The position numbers and the translations under genes are program-made. A DNA stretch of 64,000 nt from Paraburkholderia largidicola (GTDB lineage: Bacteria > Pseudomonadota > Gammaproteobacteria > Burkholderiales > Burkholderiaceae): NCBI RefSeq assembly GCF_013426895.1, contig NZ_AP023174.1, positions 2,232,001 to 2,296,000 on the forward strand. The letters run 5' to 3'. This document shows, piece after piece, positions 15,660 through 26,145 of this stretch (the stretch's first letter is position 1; every line of letters begins with the position of its first letter). The notes beneath the pieces are model-generated. The model saw nothing but the letters and a program-made list of their open reading frames with translations, had not been told where the DNA came from and did no database searches.

Positions 15660-16145
15660 GCACGGCGGGCCGCAGCTGCACGGTGCAGCAGCCAGCCAAT
15701 GAGAAAACCGACATCCCGCTGACGCACGGCTTTCGATCGCGCGAAAACTGTGTAACGGTCGTAATCCGCCGAAAAATACGCCGCTGGACTGTAACTCGGC
15801 CCGGGACGTAGCATCATGCTTTCCCGCGCGCCCGGGGAAGCTGCCAGTCTCCCGCGCCCCGCCTGCGCATGCGCATCGGCGAAGCGCCCGGCAACGGCGC
15901 GGCGGCGGGCACCAGCACGGCCAACAGGGAGGAGCCGTCAATCAGGCCAGTCACGTGTCTGGCCGCCAACGCGGCCGCCGTCACGTCACGGTCATCGCGA
16001 TGAATCACGCATCAACTAGCATCGCGCAGGCATGCGCGATCAACACCAGGCGGCGCCCGGCGATACACGGCCGCGCATCGCACGTTGACGCCAGCACGTT
16101 TGCCCCAACACGTTTGCCCTATTAAGCCAGTCACCTGATCGAACG
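15660..16145. other. 486-bp intergenic region upstream of the RND operon
   Basis: No gene is supported. Two direct copies of CACGTTTGCCC (16095-16105 and 16109-16119) lie 27 bp before the mdtA start and could be a regulator site. The rest shows nothing I can name. Confidence 0.5.
16095..16119 (+). repeat. Two direct repeats upstream of mdtA
   Basis: CACGTTTGCCC occurs twice with a 14-bp period just upstream of the efflux operon. The period and position would suit tandem binding of a response regulator, but no regulator gene is next to the operon. Confidence 0.4.
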
Positions 16146-17561
16146 ATGGACGAACAAAAAAAGCAGCCTGAAGCTTCACGTAACACCGCCCCCGCCAGCC
16201 CGCCTCCCGGGCGCGATCCCGGTCCTGGTCCTGGCGCCGTCAAGCGGCATCGCGGGCGCACGATCGCGCTGATCGTCGCCGTCGTGGTGATCGCCGGCAT
16301 CGTGCTGGTGCGCTGGCATCCGTGGAGCAAGAACGCTGACGGCGCGAGCGCGGCAGCGGGCGCCAGCGGCGCGCAGGCGGGACGTGCCGGCGGCGGGGGC
16401 CGTCGCGGCGGCGCAGGCGGCGCGAACCAGCCGCAACCCGTTCACGTGGCGACCGTGAAGCAAGGCGAAATGCCCGTCGTGCTGAATGCGCTCGGTACCG
16501 TCACGCCGCTCGCGAACGTCACCGTGCGCACGCAGTTGACGGGCACGTTGCAGACGGTCGCATTCCAGGAAGGTCAGATGGTCAAGAAAGGCGATCTGCT
16601 CGCGCAGGTCGACCCGCGTCCGTATCAGATCAGTCTTGCGAATGCCGAAGGCACGCTCGCCAAGGACACGGCGCTTCTGCAAACCGCCCGTCTCGACCTG
16701 AAGCGCTATCAGACGCTGCTGTCACAAGATTCGATTGCGAGCCAGCAGGTCGACACGCAAGCGTCGCTCGTCAAGCAGTACGAAGGCCAGGTCAAAGCGG
16801 ATCAGGCGAACATCGACACCTTCAAGCTCGATCTCACCTACGCGCGCATTACGGCGCCCGTCTCCGGCCGCGTCGGCCTGCGCCAGGTCGACGCCGGCAA
16901 CTACGTGACGCCGGGCGACACGAACGGCGTCGTCGTGATCACACAGTTGCAGCCGATCAGCGTGATCTTCACGACCTCGGAAGACAACCTGCCCGCCATT
17001 CTCAAAGGCATGCGCGCGAACCAGAAGATGTCGGTGACGGCGTACGACCGCAGCAACACGACGTCGCTCGAAGCCGGCTATCTGGAAACCATCGACAACC
17101 AGATCGACACCACCACGGGCACCGTGAAGCTGCGCGCGACCTTCCAGAACAACGAAGGCCTGCTGTTCCCGAACCAGTTCGTCAACACGCGCCTGCTCGT
17201 GAACGTCGTGAAGGACGCCGTGATCGTGCCGACCTCGTCGGTGCTGAACGGCTCGATGGGCGCGTTCGTGTATGTCGTGAAGCCCGACAACACGGTGACT
17301 GTGCGCGCCGTGAAGGTCGGCCCCGTCGACGGCGAGCGCACCAGCATCGCGTCCGGCCTGCAGGTGGGCGAGCGCGTCGTGATCGACGGCTCGGACCGGC
17401 TGAAGGAAGGCGCGAAGATCACCATTCCCGCCGATCGCCCGCGTGGCGCGTCGGGGGCTTCGGGCGCATCTGCGGCCCGCGCGGCTTCGGGCGCGTCCGG
17501 TGCGATGGGTGCCTCCGGCACGCATCGTCACCGGCACGCGTCACAGACGTCGGCGGAATAA
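16146..17561 (+). CDS. mdtA: RND efflux periplasmic adaptor (MdtA/MuxA type)
   Basis: A 471-residue membrane fusion protein. A short cytoplasmic start is followed by one membrane anchor (residues about 38-57) and a Gly/Ala-rich linker. The adaptor domains follow: lipoyl halves (VTPLANVTVRTQLTGTL and ITAPVSGRVGLRQVD), a coiled-coil hairpin (about 165-225), beta-barrel and membrane-proximal domains. The C-terminus is an Ala/Ser/Gly low-complexity tail ending in HRHRHASQ, longer than in E. coli MdtA. It bridges the two permeases encoded downstream to an outer-membrane channel. First gene of a three-gene operon with 17-bp spacers. Confidence 0.93.
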   Translation: MDEQKKQPEASRNTAPASPPPGRDPGPGPGAVKRHRGRTIALIVAVVVIAGIVLVRWHPWSKNADGASAAAGASGAQAGRAGGGGRRGGAGGANQPQPVHVATVKQGEMPVVLNALGTVTPLANVTVRTQLTGTLQTVAFQEGQMVKKGDLLAQVDPRPYQISLANAEGTLAKDTALLQTARLDLKRYQTLLSQDSIASQQVDTQASLVKQYEGQVKADQANIDTFKLDLTYARITAPVSGRVGLRQVDAGNYVTPGDTNGVVVITQLQPISVIFTTSEDNLPAILKGMRANQKMSVTAYDRSNTTSLEAGYLETIDNQIDTTTGTVKLRATFQNNEGLLFPNQFVNTRLLVNVVKDAVIVPTSSVLNGSMGAFVYVVKPDNTVTVRAVKVGPVDGERTSIASGLQVGERVVIDGSDRLKEGAKITIPADRPRGASGASGASAARAASGASGAMGASGTHRHRHASQTSAE

Positions 17562-17578
17562 GGCACGGCTGAAACCGC

Positions 17579-20500
17579 ATGAATCCATCCCGCGCTTTTA
17601 TCCTGCGCCCGGTCGGCACCGCCCTTCTGATGGCGGCGATCATGCTGGTCGGGCTCGTCGCACTGCGTTTTCTGCCGCTGTCCGCGCTGCCCGAAGTCGA
17701 TTACCCGACCATCCAGGTGCAGACGTTCTACCCGGGCGCGAGCCCCGATGTGATGACGTCATCGGTGACGGCGCCGCTCGAACGCCAGTTCGGGCAGATG
17801 CCGTCGCTGAACCAGATGTCTTCGCAAAGCTCGGCCGGTTCGTCGATCATCACGCTGCAGTTCAGTCTCGACCTGCCGCTCGACGTCGCCGAGCAGGAAG
17901 TGCAGGCGGCCATCAACGCGGCGGGCAACCTGCTGCCGTCCGACCTGCCCGCGCCGCCTATCTACGCTAAGGTCAACCCCGCCGACGCGCCGATCATCAC
18001 GCTCGCGATCACCTCGAAGACGCTGCCGCTCACGCAGATCCAGGACATCGCCGACACGCGCCTCGCGCAGAAAATCTCGCAGGTCGCGGGCGTCGGTCTC
18101 GTCAGCCTGTCGGGCGGCCAGCGCCCTGCCGTGCGCATCCAGGCCAATCCGCGCGCGCTCGCGTCGTACGGGCTGAACCTCGACGATCTGCGCACCACGA
18201 TTTCGAACCTCAACGTCAACACGCCGAAGGGCAACTTCGACGGCCCGTCGCGCTCGTACACGATCAACGCGAACGACCAGCTGACGGACGCCGACGCATA
18301 CAAGAGCGCCGTCGTCGCGTACAAGAACGGCCGCCCGGTGATGCTGACGGACGTCGCGACCATCGTGTCCGGCGCGGAGAACACCAAGCTCGGCGCATGG
18401 GTCAACAGCACGCCGGCGATCATCCTGAACGTGCAGCGCCAGCCTGGCGCGAACGTGATCCAGGTGGTGGACAGCATCAAGAAGCTGTTGCCCACACTCC
18501 AGCAGTCGCTGCCCGCCGCGCTCGACGTGCAGGTCGTCACCGACCGCACCACGACGATCCGCGCATCCGTGCGCGACGTGCAGTTCGAACTGCTGATGTC
18601 GGTCGTGCTGGTCGTGCTGGTGATGTATCTGTTCCTCGCCAACATCTACGCGACCATCATCCCGAGCCTGTCGGTGCCGCTCTCGCTGATCGGCACGCTT
18701 GCCGTGATGTACCTGTGCGGCTTCTCGCTGGACAACCTATCGCTGATGGCACTGACGATCGCCACGGGCTTCGTGGTCGACGACGCCATCGTGATGATCG
18801 AGAACATCGCGCGCTATGTCGAGGAAGGCGAGTCACCGTTAGAAGCCGCGCTCAAAGGCTCGAAGCAGATCGGCTTCACGATCATTTCGCTGACGGTCTC
18901 GCTGATCGCAGTGCTGATCCCCCTGCTCTTCATGGGCGACGTGGTAGGACGCCTGTTCCATGAGTTCGCGATCACGCTCGCCGTGACTATCGTGATCTCG
19001 GCCGTCGTGTCGCTCACGCTGGTGCCGATGATGTGCGCGAAGCTCTTGCGCCACACGCCGCCGAAGGAAAGCCACCGATTCGAAGCGCGCGCGCACGCGG
19101 CCATCGACTGGGTGATCGCGCGCTATGCCGTCGCGCTCGAATGGGTGCTCGACCGGCAGCGCTCGACGCTCGTCGTCGCCGTGCTCACGCTCGTGCTGAC
19201 GGGCGTGCTGTACGTCTACATTCCGAAGGGCTTCTTCCCGACGCAGGACACGGGCGTGATCCAGGCCATCACGCAGGCGCCGCAGTCGGTGTCGTATGCG
19301 TCGATGGCCGAGCGCCAGCAGCAGCTCGCCGCGGAGATCCTGAAGAACCCGAACGTCGAGAGCCTGACCTCGTTCATCGGCGTGGACGGCAGCAACATCA
19401 CGTTGAACAGCGGCCGCATGCTGATCAACCTGAAGCCGCGCGACGACCGGGACGCGACCGCGAGCCAGGTGATCCGCCAGTTGCAGCGCGACACGTCGCA
19501 CATTCCGGGCGCGACGCTCTATATGCAGCCAGTGCAGGATCTGACCATCGATTCGACCGTCAGCCCGACGCAATACCAGTTCATGCTGACCGATCCGAAT
19601 ATCGACGAATTCGCGACGTGGGTGCCGAAGCTGATGGACCGCCTCGCGCAGTCGCCTGAAATCGTCGACGTCGCGACCGATCTGCAGAACAACGGCCAGT
19701 CGGTGTATGTCGAGATCGACCGCGCGTCGGCGGCCCGCTACGGCATCACGCCCGCCACGGTCGACAACGCGCTCTACGACGCATTCGGCCAGCGCATCAT
19801 CTCGACGATCTTCACCCAGTCGAACCAGTACCGCGTGATTCTCGAAGCGCAGCCGACCATGCAGCACTACACGGAGTCGCTGAACTCGATCTATCTGCCG
19901 TCGTCGACGTCGTCGGGCGGACAGGTGCCGCTCAACTCGATTGCGAGCTTCCACGAGAAGCCCGCGCCGCTGCTCGTCACGCACCTGAGCCAGTTCCCGG
20001 CCACGACCGTCTCGTTCAACCTCGCACCGGGCGCGTCGCTTGGCGAAGCCGTGAAGGCGATCCAGCAGGCGGAAAAGGACGTCGGCCTGCCGGCCTCGTT
20101 CCAGACGCGCTTCCAGGGCGCGGCGCTCGCGTTCCAGGCGTCGCTGTCGAACGAGCTGTTCCTGATCCTCGCCGCCATCGTCACGATGTACATCGTGCTC
20201 GGCGTGCTGTACGAGAGCTTCGTACATCCCATCACGATTCTCTCCACACTCCCGTCGGCAGGCGTCGGCGCGCTGCTTGCGCTGCTCGTCACGGGCCACG
20301 ATCTCGACATCATCGGCATCATCGGTATCGTGCTGCTGATCGGTATCGTGAAGAAGAACGCGATCATGATGATCGACTTCGCGCTCGAAGCGGAGCGCGA
20401 GCACGGCAAGCCGCCACGTGAAGCGATCTATCAGGCGTGTCTCCTGCGCTTCCGCCCTATTCTGATGACGACGATGGCGGCGCTGCTCGGCGCACTGCCG

Positions 20501-20716
20501 CTGATGCTCGGCACGGGCGCGGGTTCGGAGTTGCGCCGCCCGCTCGGTATCGCAATTGCCGGTGGCCTGATCGTCAGCCAGCTGCTGACGCTCTTCACGA
20601 CGCCCGTGATCTATCTCGGCTTCGATTCGATTGCGCGGCGTCTGCGCGCGCGCTTTCATCGTGAAGGTCATGGCGACGGTCCGACCCGGCCGCCCGCCAC
20701 CGACGCCGACGTCTGA
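17579..20716 (+). CDS. mdtB: RND efflux permease (MdtB/MuxB type)
   Basis: A 1045-residue inner-membrane RND transporter, full length for the family. It has helix 1 after [18 protein letters not shown], two large periplasmic loops, and the proton-relay region in helix 4 ([17 protein letters not shown]). A second repeat begins around residue 530. It pairs with MdtC to form the heterotrimeric pump known for bile salts, novobiocin and similar compounds in enterobacteria; the substrate here is inferred only. It lies 17 bp after mdtA and 17 bp before mdtC. Confidence 0.94.
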   Translation: MNPSRAFILRPVGTALLMAAIMLVGLVALRFLPLSALPEVDYPTIQVQTFYPGASPDVMTSSVTAPLERQFGQMPSLNQMSSQSSAGSSIITLQFSLDLPLDVAEQEVQAAINAAGNLLPSDLPAPPIYAKVNPADAPIITLAITSKTLPLTQIQDIADTRLAQKISQVAGVGLVSLSGGQRPAVRIQANPRALASYGLNLDDLRTTISNLNVNTPKGNFDGPSRSYTINANDQLTDADAYKSAVVAYKNGRPVMLTDVATIVSGAENTKLGAWVNSTPAIILNVQRQPGANVIQVVDSIKKLLPTLQQSLPAALDVQVVTDRTTTIRASVRDVQFELLMSVVLVVLVMYLFLANIYATIIPSLSVPLSLIGTLAVMYLCGFSLDNLSLMALTIATGFVVDDAIVMIENIARYVEEGESPLEAALKGSKQIGFTIISLTVSLIAVLIPLLFMGDVVGRLFHEFAITLAVTIVISAVVSLTLVPMMCAKLLRHTPPKESHRFEARAHAAIDWVIARYAVALEWVLDRQRSTLVVAVLTLVLTGVLYVYIPKGFFPTQDTGVIQAITQAPQSVSYASMAERQQQLAAEILKNPNVESLTSFIGVDGSNITLNSGRMLINLKPRDDRDATASQVIRQLQRDTSHIPGATLYMQPVQDLTIDSTVSPTQYQFMLTDPNIDEFATWVPKLMDRLAQSPEIVDVATDLQNNGQSVYVEIDRASAARYGITPATVDNALYDAFGQRIISTIFTQSNQYRVILEAQPTMQHYTESLNSIYLPSSTSSGGQVPLNSIASFHEKPAPLLVTHLSQFPATTVSFNLAPGASLGEAVKAIQQAEKDVGLPASFQTRFQGAALAFQASLSNELFLILAAIVTMYIVLGVLYESFVHPITILSTLPSAGVGALLALLVTGHDLDIIGIIGIVLLIGIVKKNAIMMIDFALEAEREHGKPPREAIYQACLLRFRPILMTTMAALLGALPLMLGTGAGSELRRPLGIAIAGGLIVSQLLTLFTTPVIYLGFDSIARRLRARFHREGHGDGPTRPPATDADV

Positions 20717-20733
20717 ATGAAGAGGCCGAACCG

Positions 20734-23700
20734 ATGAACCTGTCGCGCCCCTTCATTCAACGCCCGGTCGCCACCACGCTGCTGGCTATCGGCATTGCGC
20801 TGGCGGGTCTCTTCGCATTCGCGAAGCTGCCCGTCGCGCCCTTGCCGCAGGTCGATTTCCCGACCATCTCGATTCAGGCGAGCCTGCCGGGCGCGAGCCC
20901 GGAGACGGTCGCGACCAGCGTGGCCAGTCCGCTCGAACGGCATCTCGGCACGATCGCCGACGTCACCGAGATGACCTCGTCGAGTTCGGTCGGCTCGGCG
21001 CGCATCACGATGCAGTTCGGCCTGAACCGCAACATCGACGGCGCCGCGCGCGACGTGCAGGCGGCCATCAACGCGGCGCGCGCCGACCTGCCCGCCAGCC
21101 TGCGCTCGAACCCGACATACCACAAGGTCAATCCCGCCGACGCGCCGATCCTGATTCTCGCGCTCACGTCGAAGACGATGACGGCGGGCCAGCTGTACGA
21201 CTCCGCAGCGACCGTGCTGCAGCAGTCGCTGTCGCAGGTGGACGGTGTCGGCGAAGTCGATGTGAGCGGCTCGGCGAACCCGGCCGTGCGTGTCGAACTG
21301 GAGCCGCAGGCGCTGTTTCACTACGGCATCGGTCTCGAAGACGTGCGCGCGGCGCTCGCGTCGGCGAATGCGAACAGCCCGAAAGGCTCGATCGAGTTCG
21401 GCCCGAACCGCGTGCAGCTCTACACGAACGACCAGGCGAAGAAGGCCTCGCAATACAAGGACCTCGTGATCGCGTATCGCGATGGCGCCGCCGTGCATCT
21501 GTCCGATGTCTCTGAAGTCGTCGATTCCGTCGAAGACCTGCGCAACCTCGGCCTGATGAACAACGAGCGCTCGGTGCTGGTGATTCTCTACCGGCAGCCG
21601 GGCGCGAACATCATCGAGACGATCGACCGCGTGAAGGCGATGATCCCGCAGCTGAAGGCGTCCCTGCCCGCTGCTGTCGAAGTCACGCCGACGGCCGACC
21701 GCTCTACGACGATCCGCGCGTCGCTGAAAGACACGCAGTTCACGCTGATGATCGCCGTCGCGCTCGTCGTGATGGTCGTGTTCCTGTTCCTGCGCAACTG
21801 GCGCGCCACGCTGATTCCGAGCGTCGCGGTGCCGATCTCGATCATCGGCACGTTCGCGGCGATGTACCTGCTCGACTTTTCGATCGACAACCTGTCGCTG
21901 ATGGCGCTGACCATCGCGACGGGCTTCGTGGTCGACGATGCGATCGTCGTGCTGGAGAATATCTCGCGGCATATCGAGAACGGCATGCCGCGCATGAAGG
22001 CGGCCTTTGTCGGCGCGCGCGAAGTCGGCTTCACGGTGATGTCGATCAGCATCTCGCTGGTCGCCGTGTTTCTGCCTATCTTGCTGATGGGCGGGATCGT
22101 CGGGCGGCTGTTCCGCGAGTTTGCGCTGACGCTGTCGCTGGCCATCGGTGTCTCGCTGATCGTGTCGCTGACGCTCACGCCGATGATGTGCTCGCGCCTG
22201 CTGTCCGAGCCGCACGAAAAGAAACAGGAAGGCCGTTTCGCGCGCTGGCTGGAGCGCGGCTTCGACTGGATGCAGCGCGGCTACGAGCGCACGCTCGGCT
22301 GGTCGCTGGCGCATCCGCGGCTGATTCTGCTCGTGCTGATCGCGACGATCGGGCTGAACGTGTATCTGTACATCATCGTGCCGAAGGGCTTTTTCCCGCA
22401 GCAGGACACGGGGCGGCTGGTGGGCGGCATACAGGCCGATCAGTCCACGTCGTTCCAGGCGATGAAGGTGAAGTTCTCCGAGATGATGAAGATCGTCCAG
22501 GCGAACCCGGCTGTGGACAGCGTGGTCGGCTTCACGGGCGGACGGCAGACCAATTCGGGCTTCATGTTCGTGTCGCTCAAGTCGAAGAGCGAACGGAAGA
22601 TTTCCGCCGATCAGGTGATCCAGCAGTTGCGCGGGCCGCTGTCGGACGTCGCCGGCGCGCGCACGTTCCTGCAGGCGGTGCAGGACATTCGCGTGGGCGG
22701 CCGGCAGTCGAACGCGCAATATCAGTTCACGCTGCTGTCCGACACCACCGCCGATCTTTATAAATGGGCGCCGATTCTGACGGAAGCGCTGCAAAAGCGC
22801 CCCGAACTCACCGACGTCAACTCCGACCAGCAGCAAGGCGGTCTGGAAGCGATGGTGACGATCGACCGGGCGACGGCGGCGCGTCTGAACATCAAGCCCG
22901 CGCAGATCGACAACACGCTGTATGACGCGTTCGGCCAACGGCAGGTGTCGACCATCTACAACCCGCTGAACCAGTATCACGTCGTGATGGAAGTTGCGCC
23001 GAAATACTGGCAGAGCCCTGACATGCTCAAGCAGGTGTGGGTCAGCACGTCGGGCGGCAGCGCGAGCGGCTCGCAGTCGACCAACGCGACGGCGGGTACG
23101 GTCACCTCGAGCGCGACGTCGAGTGCATCGTCGGCTGGAACGGGCGGCACGACGTCATCGAGCGCCGCCGCCGTCGCAGGCGATGCCGCGCGCAATCTGG
23201 CCAACAACTCGATTGCGGCGAGCGGCAAGTCGAGCGCATCGACGGGCGCGGCCGTGTCGACGTCGAAGGAAACGATGATTCCGCTGTCCGCGATCGCGAG
23301 CTTCGGACCGGGCAGCACCCCGCTCGCGGTGAACCACCAGAGCCAGTTCGTCGCGTCGACGATCTCGTTCAATCTGCCACCTGGCAAGTCGCTGTCGGAA
23401 GCGACGGACATCATCTACCAGACGATGGCTGAGATCGGCATGCCGGCGACGATTCACGGCAGTTTCCAGGGGACGGCGCAGGCATTCCAGCAGTCGATGT
23501 CGGATCAACCGATTTTGATTCTCGCGGCGCTGGCGGCGGTTTATATCGTGCTTGGCATTCTTTACGAGAGCTATATTCATCCGCTGACCATTTTGTCGAC
23601 GTTGCCGTCGGCGGGGGTCGGGGCGTTGCTGGCCCTGCTGCTCTTCAATACGGAGTTCAGCATCATCGCGCTGATTGCGGTCATTTTGCTGATTGGCATC

Positions 23701-24036
23701 GTGAAGAAGAACGCGATCATGATGGTCGATTTTGCGATCGACGCGTCGCGGCAGGGGCTTTCTTCTCGTGATGCGATTGAGCAGGCTTGTCTGCTGCGCT
23801 TCCGGCCGATCATGATGACCACTTGCGCCGCGTTACTCGGCGCGCTGCCGCTCGCGTTTGGGCGCGGTGAAGGGGCGGAGCTGCGCGCTCCACTCGGCCT
23901 CGCTATTGTGGGTGGGCTTATTGTGAGCCAGATGCTCACGCTCTATACCACGCCCGTTGTTTATCTTTATATGGATCGGATTCGGGTTCGGTGGGAGAGA
24001 AGGCGTAATCGAGGGGCTGCGGCTTCAAGTGCGTAA
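20734..24036 (+). CDS. mdtC: RND efflux permease (MdtC/MuxC type) with a low-complexity insertion
   Basis: A 1100-residue RND transporter with the usual helix-4 motif ([17 protein letters not shown]) and a full second half ending in a short Arg/Ala tail. Residues about 770-847 are a Ser/Thr/Ala/Gly-rich linker (for example [15 protein letters not shown]) inserted in the second periplasmic domain. This makes the protein about 50-70 residues longer than typical MdtC. It forms the heterotrimer with MdtB. No outer-membrane factor follows, so the pump must use one encoded elsewhere, possibly the MdtP-like protein at 40837. Repeat element A starts right after the stop codon. Confidence 0.93.
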   Translation: MNLSRPFIQRPVATTLLAIGIALAGLFAFAKLPVAPLPQVDFPTISIQASLPGASPETVATSVASPLERHLGTIADVTEMTSSSSVGSARITMQFGLNRNIDGAARDVQAAINAARADLPASLRSNPTYHKVNPADAPILILALTSKTMTAGQLYDSAATVLQQSLSQVDGVGEVDVSGSANPAVRVELEPQALFHYGIGLEDVRAALASANANSPKGSIEFGPNRVQLYTNDQAKKASQYKDLVIAYRDGAAVHLSDVSEVVDSVEDLRNLGLMNNERSVLVILYRQPGANIIETIDRVKAMIPQLKASLPAAVEVTPTADRSTTIRASLKDTQFTLMIAVALVVMVVFLFLRNWRATLIPSVAVPISIIGTFAAMYLLDFSIDNLSLMALTIATGFVVDDAIVVLENISRHIENGMPRMKAAFVGAREVGFTVMSISISLVAVFLPILLMGGIVGRLFREFALTLSLAIGVSLIVSLTLTPMMCSRLLSEPHEKKQEGRFARWLERGFDWMQRGYERTLGWSLAHPRLILLVLIATIGLNVYLYIIVPKGFFPQQDTGRLVGGIQADQSTSFQAMKVKFSEMMKIVQANPAVDSVVGFTGGRQTNSGFMFVSLKSKSERKISADQVIQQLRGPLSDVAGARTFLQAVQDIRVGGRQSNAQYQFTLLSDTTADLYKWAPILTEALQKRPELTDVNSDQQQGGLEAMVTIDRATAARLNIKPAQIDNTLYDAFGQRQVSTIYNPLNQYHVVMEVAPKYWQSPDMLKQVWVSTSGGSASGSQSTNATAGTVTSSATSSASSAGTGGTTSSSAAAVAGDAARNLANNSIAASGKSSASTGAAVSTSKETMIPLSAIASFGPGSTPLAVNHQSQFVASTISFNLPPGKSLSEATDIIYQTMAEIGMPATIHGSFQGTAQAFQQSMSDQPILILAALAAVYIVLGILYESYIHPLTILSTLPSAGVGALLALLLFNTEFSIIALIAVILLIGIVKKNAIMMVDFAIDASRQGLSSRDAIEQACLLRFRPIMMTTCAALLGALPLAFGRGEGAELRAPLGLAIVGGLIVSQMLTLYTTPVVYLYMDRIRVRWERRRNRGAAASSA

Positions 24037-24066
24037 GGGTTGGTTTTTTTGTCTGCGACGCTGGGT

Positions 24067-24143
24067 GGGGTTTTTTGGGGTTTTTTGGGGTTTTTTGGGG
24101 TTTTTTGGGGTTTTTTGGGGTTTTTGGGGTTTTTGGGGGTTTT
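24067..24143 (+). repeat. G4-T5/6 tandem tract
   Basis: Eight successive G-runs (mostly GGGG) separated by five or six T: five perfect TTTTTTGGGG units, then TTTTTGGGG and TTTTTGGGGG. It lies 30 bp after the mdtC stop and directly flanks repeat element A. The tract could form G-quadruplexes on the plus strand and its transcript. Confidence 0.9.
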
Positions 24144-24147
24144 CGCT

Positions 24148-24797
24148 GGCATCCGCGTGATGTTATTGGTTCGCAAGCGTTGCCCCTGTGCGGGGCGGCA
24201 CCTACTTTTCTTTGCCGCCGCAAAGAAAAGTAGGCAAAAGAAAGCGGCTCACACCGCCAGCACGTGTTCCTATCCACGGGCCCCCAACGTCCCCACGCTT
24301 CACACGGCAGTGCCCGGGCTGCTACCCGTTGCCAACGCTTCGAATGAACGCCTCACCCACTTCAAACACCCATACAACGGCAGGCGGCAGCGAATGGTAT
24401 GTGCCGCCCAGGTGGCAAACTGTGTGCAGGTTGTCGCGTCGTAAAGGGTAGTGCTCTTGCACGCTGGGCGCGTGTGCTATCGGTCCGAAGTGAGACGTGT
24501 GGAGCACTCGGGCCGACACACAGTTTGCCACCTGGGCGGCCGTGGACTATCTGGCGCGGCAACCTGTAACGCGGGAGCGTGAAGCGGGTGAGGCGCACGG
24601 AGAGAACGTTGGCAACGGGCGCGGACTGGCGCGTTGCCGTGTGAAGCGTAAGAACCTGTGGGGACCCTCAGGCAAACACTAGAACTGGCGGTGTGAGCCG
24701 CTTTCTTTTGCCTACTTTTCTTTGCGGCGGCAAAGAAAAGTAGGTGCCGCCCCGCACAGGGGCAACGCATGCCAACCAATAACATCACGCGGATGCC
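24148..24797. repeat. Repeat element A (650 bp, 113-bp terminal inverted repeats)
   Basis: Ends GGCATCCGCG and CGCGGATGCC. The outer 113 bp at each end (24148-24260 and 24685-24797) are near-perfect inverted copies. Each contains a palindrome with the 15-bp arm CCTACTTTTCTTTGC and loop CGCC. Nearer the centre, 24403-24426 and 24517-24540 are a perfect 24-bp inverted pair. There is no credible gene: overlapping frames are short, occur on both strands and run through the palindromes. A second copy is at 52318-52969. It lies between the convergent mdtC and 24841 genes. Confidence 0.9.
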
Positions 24798-24840
24798 ACC
24801 GCAAAGGCCAAACCCCAAAACCAAACCCCAAAACCAAACC

Positions 24841-25305
24841 TTAAAGCTTCTGCGCCATCGCGAGATCAAATATCCTGACCCACTGCCGAGCCTCGCGCTC
24901 GGACCCAACCGGTAAGCGCCACTCGGGATGCGCCACGTCCTTCACATCGAGCTTGACCTGCCAGCGCTCCCCATCCCGCACTGGCTGCGCGCCACGAAGA
25001 TCCGCAAAAATATACGAGCCCCGCAAACCGGCGACCTGCACGTCACACAACCGCTTCCCCGCCGCGAGGCGAACCCCACCCCACTCACCTTTGAGTTCAT
25101 GAGTCCAGTCGCCGTCGCGAATATTCGCCGACACTTCCTTATGCCGACGCCACCACCAGGCAAGCGCCGCAACCACCAGCGCGGCAAAGAGAATCGCCAC
25201 ACCCACGGCCACGCCAAGCCCAAAATGCGCGGAGAGCGCATGAAACGCCTGCACGCAGCCATAAATCAACGCAATCAGAGCAAACAGCGCAACGACGATA
25301 GGCAT
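24841..25305 (-). CDS. Hypothetical protein with two N-terminal membrane helices
   Basis: A 154-residue protein. Residues about 2-22 and 29-52 are hydrophobic (VVALFALIALIYGCVQAF and the GVAVGVAILFAALVVAAL segment), followed by a soluble C-terminal domain of about 100 residues (with GDWTHELKGEWGG and RQWVRIFDLAM). The C-terminal part is probably cytoplasmic. I do not recognise the family. Its stop codon is 43 bp from the end of repeat element A. Confidence 0.72.
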   Translation of the reverse strand: MPIVVALFALIALIYGCVQAFHALSAHFGLGVAVGVAILFAALVVAALAWWWRRHKEVSANIRDGDWTHELKGEWGGVRLAAGKRLCDVQVAGLRGSYIFADLRGAQPVRDGERWQVKLDVKDVAHPEWRLPVGSEREARQWVRIFDLAMAQKL

Positions 25306-25414
25306 GGCAACGAGTCCCGCGAAGGCAGGCGCGATATCTAAAGCCTAAGCAACAACACAGCAACCAGATACCGCACAGCGTAAAAGGAAAACATCGACCG
25401 ACGCCCGCGCAGGG

Positions 25415-25972
25415 CTACTTATGCGTCGCAGCCCACTCCTTGAGCGCCTGCATCGTATTCTCGACGTGTTTGTCCGGCGAAAGGCTCGTGTACTCGTAAA
25501 TGATCTTGCCGTCAGGCGCAATCACATACGACACACGGTTCGCCATCGATGCATGCATCGGCAGCCCCGCGTCGTATGCATTGATGACCTTCGAGTCGGG
25601 ATCGGCCGCGACGGGGAACTTGCTGCGGCATTCGCTGACCGAGAACTTCGTCAGCGTGTCGATGTTGTCGTGCGATACGCCAATCACAGTCGCACCGTAC
25701 TTCTTGTATTCGTCCACAGCTTCGGCGAATTCGTGCGCCTCGATCGTGCAGCCCTTCGTGAACGCTGCCGGATAGAAGTACAGCACCACAGGGCCCTTCT
25801 TCAACGCGTCGGCAAGCGCATAGGTGTACGTCTTGCCGCCCAGCGATGCCTGCGTCGTGAAGTCCGGCGCATTGTCGCCAGGCTTGAGCGTCGCGGAAGC
25901 CGTCAACGCATACAGCGACATCCCCGCGCACAGCACAGCTGCCAGCGCGAACGGCACAATCTTTAGCTTCAT
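25415..25972 (-). CDS. Exported peroxiredoxin (AhpC/TSA, BCP-like)
   Basis: A 185-residue protein with a signal peptide (MKLKIVPFALAAVLCAGMSLYALTASA). The thioredoxin-fold peroxiredoxin domain carries the active-site region YPAAFTKGCTIEAHEF, with peroxidatic Cys in the TxxC motif and a Pro three residues before the Thr region. A second Cys (SECRSKFP, about 45 residues later) could be the resolving Cys of an atypical 2-Cys (BCP-like) enzyme. It would reduce hydroperoxides in the periplasm. Start 25972 chosen to give the signal peptide. Confidence 0.9.
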   Translation of the reverse strand: MKLKIVPFALAAVLCAGMSLYALTASATLKPGDNAPDFTTQASLGGKTYTYALADALKKGPVVLYFYPAAFTKGCTIEAHEFAEAVDEYKKYGATVIGVSHDNIDTLTKFSVSECRSKFPVAADPDSKVINAYDAGLPMHASMANRVSYVIAPDGKIIYEYTSLSPDKHVENTMQALKEWAATHK

Positions 25973-26145
25973 GTCGAATCCTCGAATCGTAAGCGCACGA
26001 TGCCCGTGCAACGCCTCGCGACGCTATGCCTTACAACATGAAGCGTCGAGGCCCCAAGCTTGCGCTCCCTATTGGACCACGTTTGACGATTGCGCGTCGT
26101 CAGCCGGACAAGACCGCCGCATAAGACGCGCGCCGCGTTCGCCAA

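Noticed and set aside
18839..20671. 610-codon minus-strand frame opposite mdtB
   Set aside because: Composition (Arg/His/Asp-rich, no domain) matches antisense shadow; the plus strand is a full RND permease.
24188..24451. Open frames inside repeat elements A and B
   Set aside because: They run through the inverted repeats, occur on both strands at once, share no start or ribosome site, and their translations follow the DNA palindromes rather than protein conservation.
24148..24797. Insertion sequence with its own transposase
   Set aside because: No transposase-like frame of adequate length exists in either copy, and I could not identify flanking target-site duplications.
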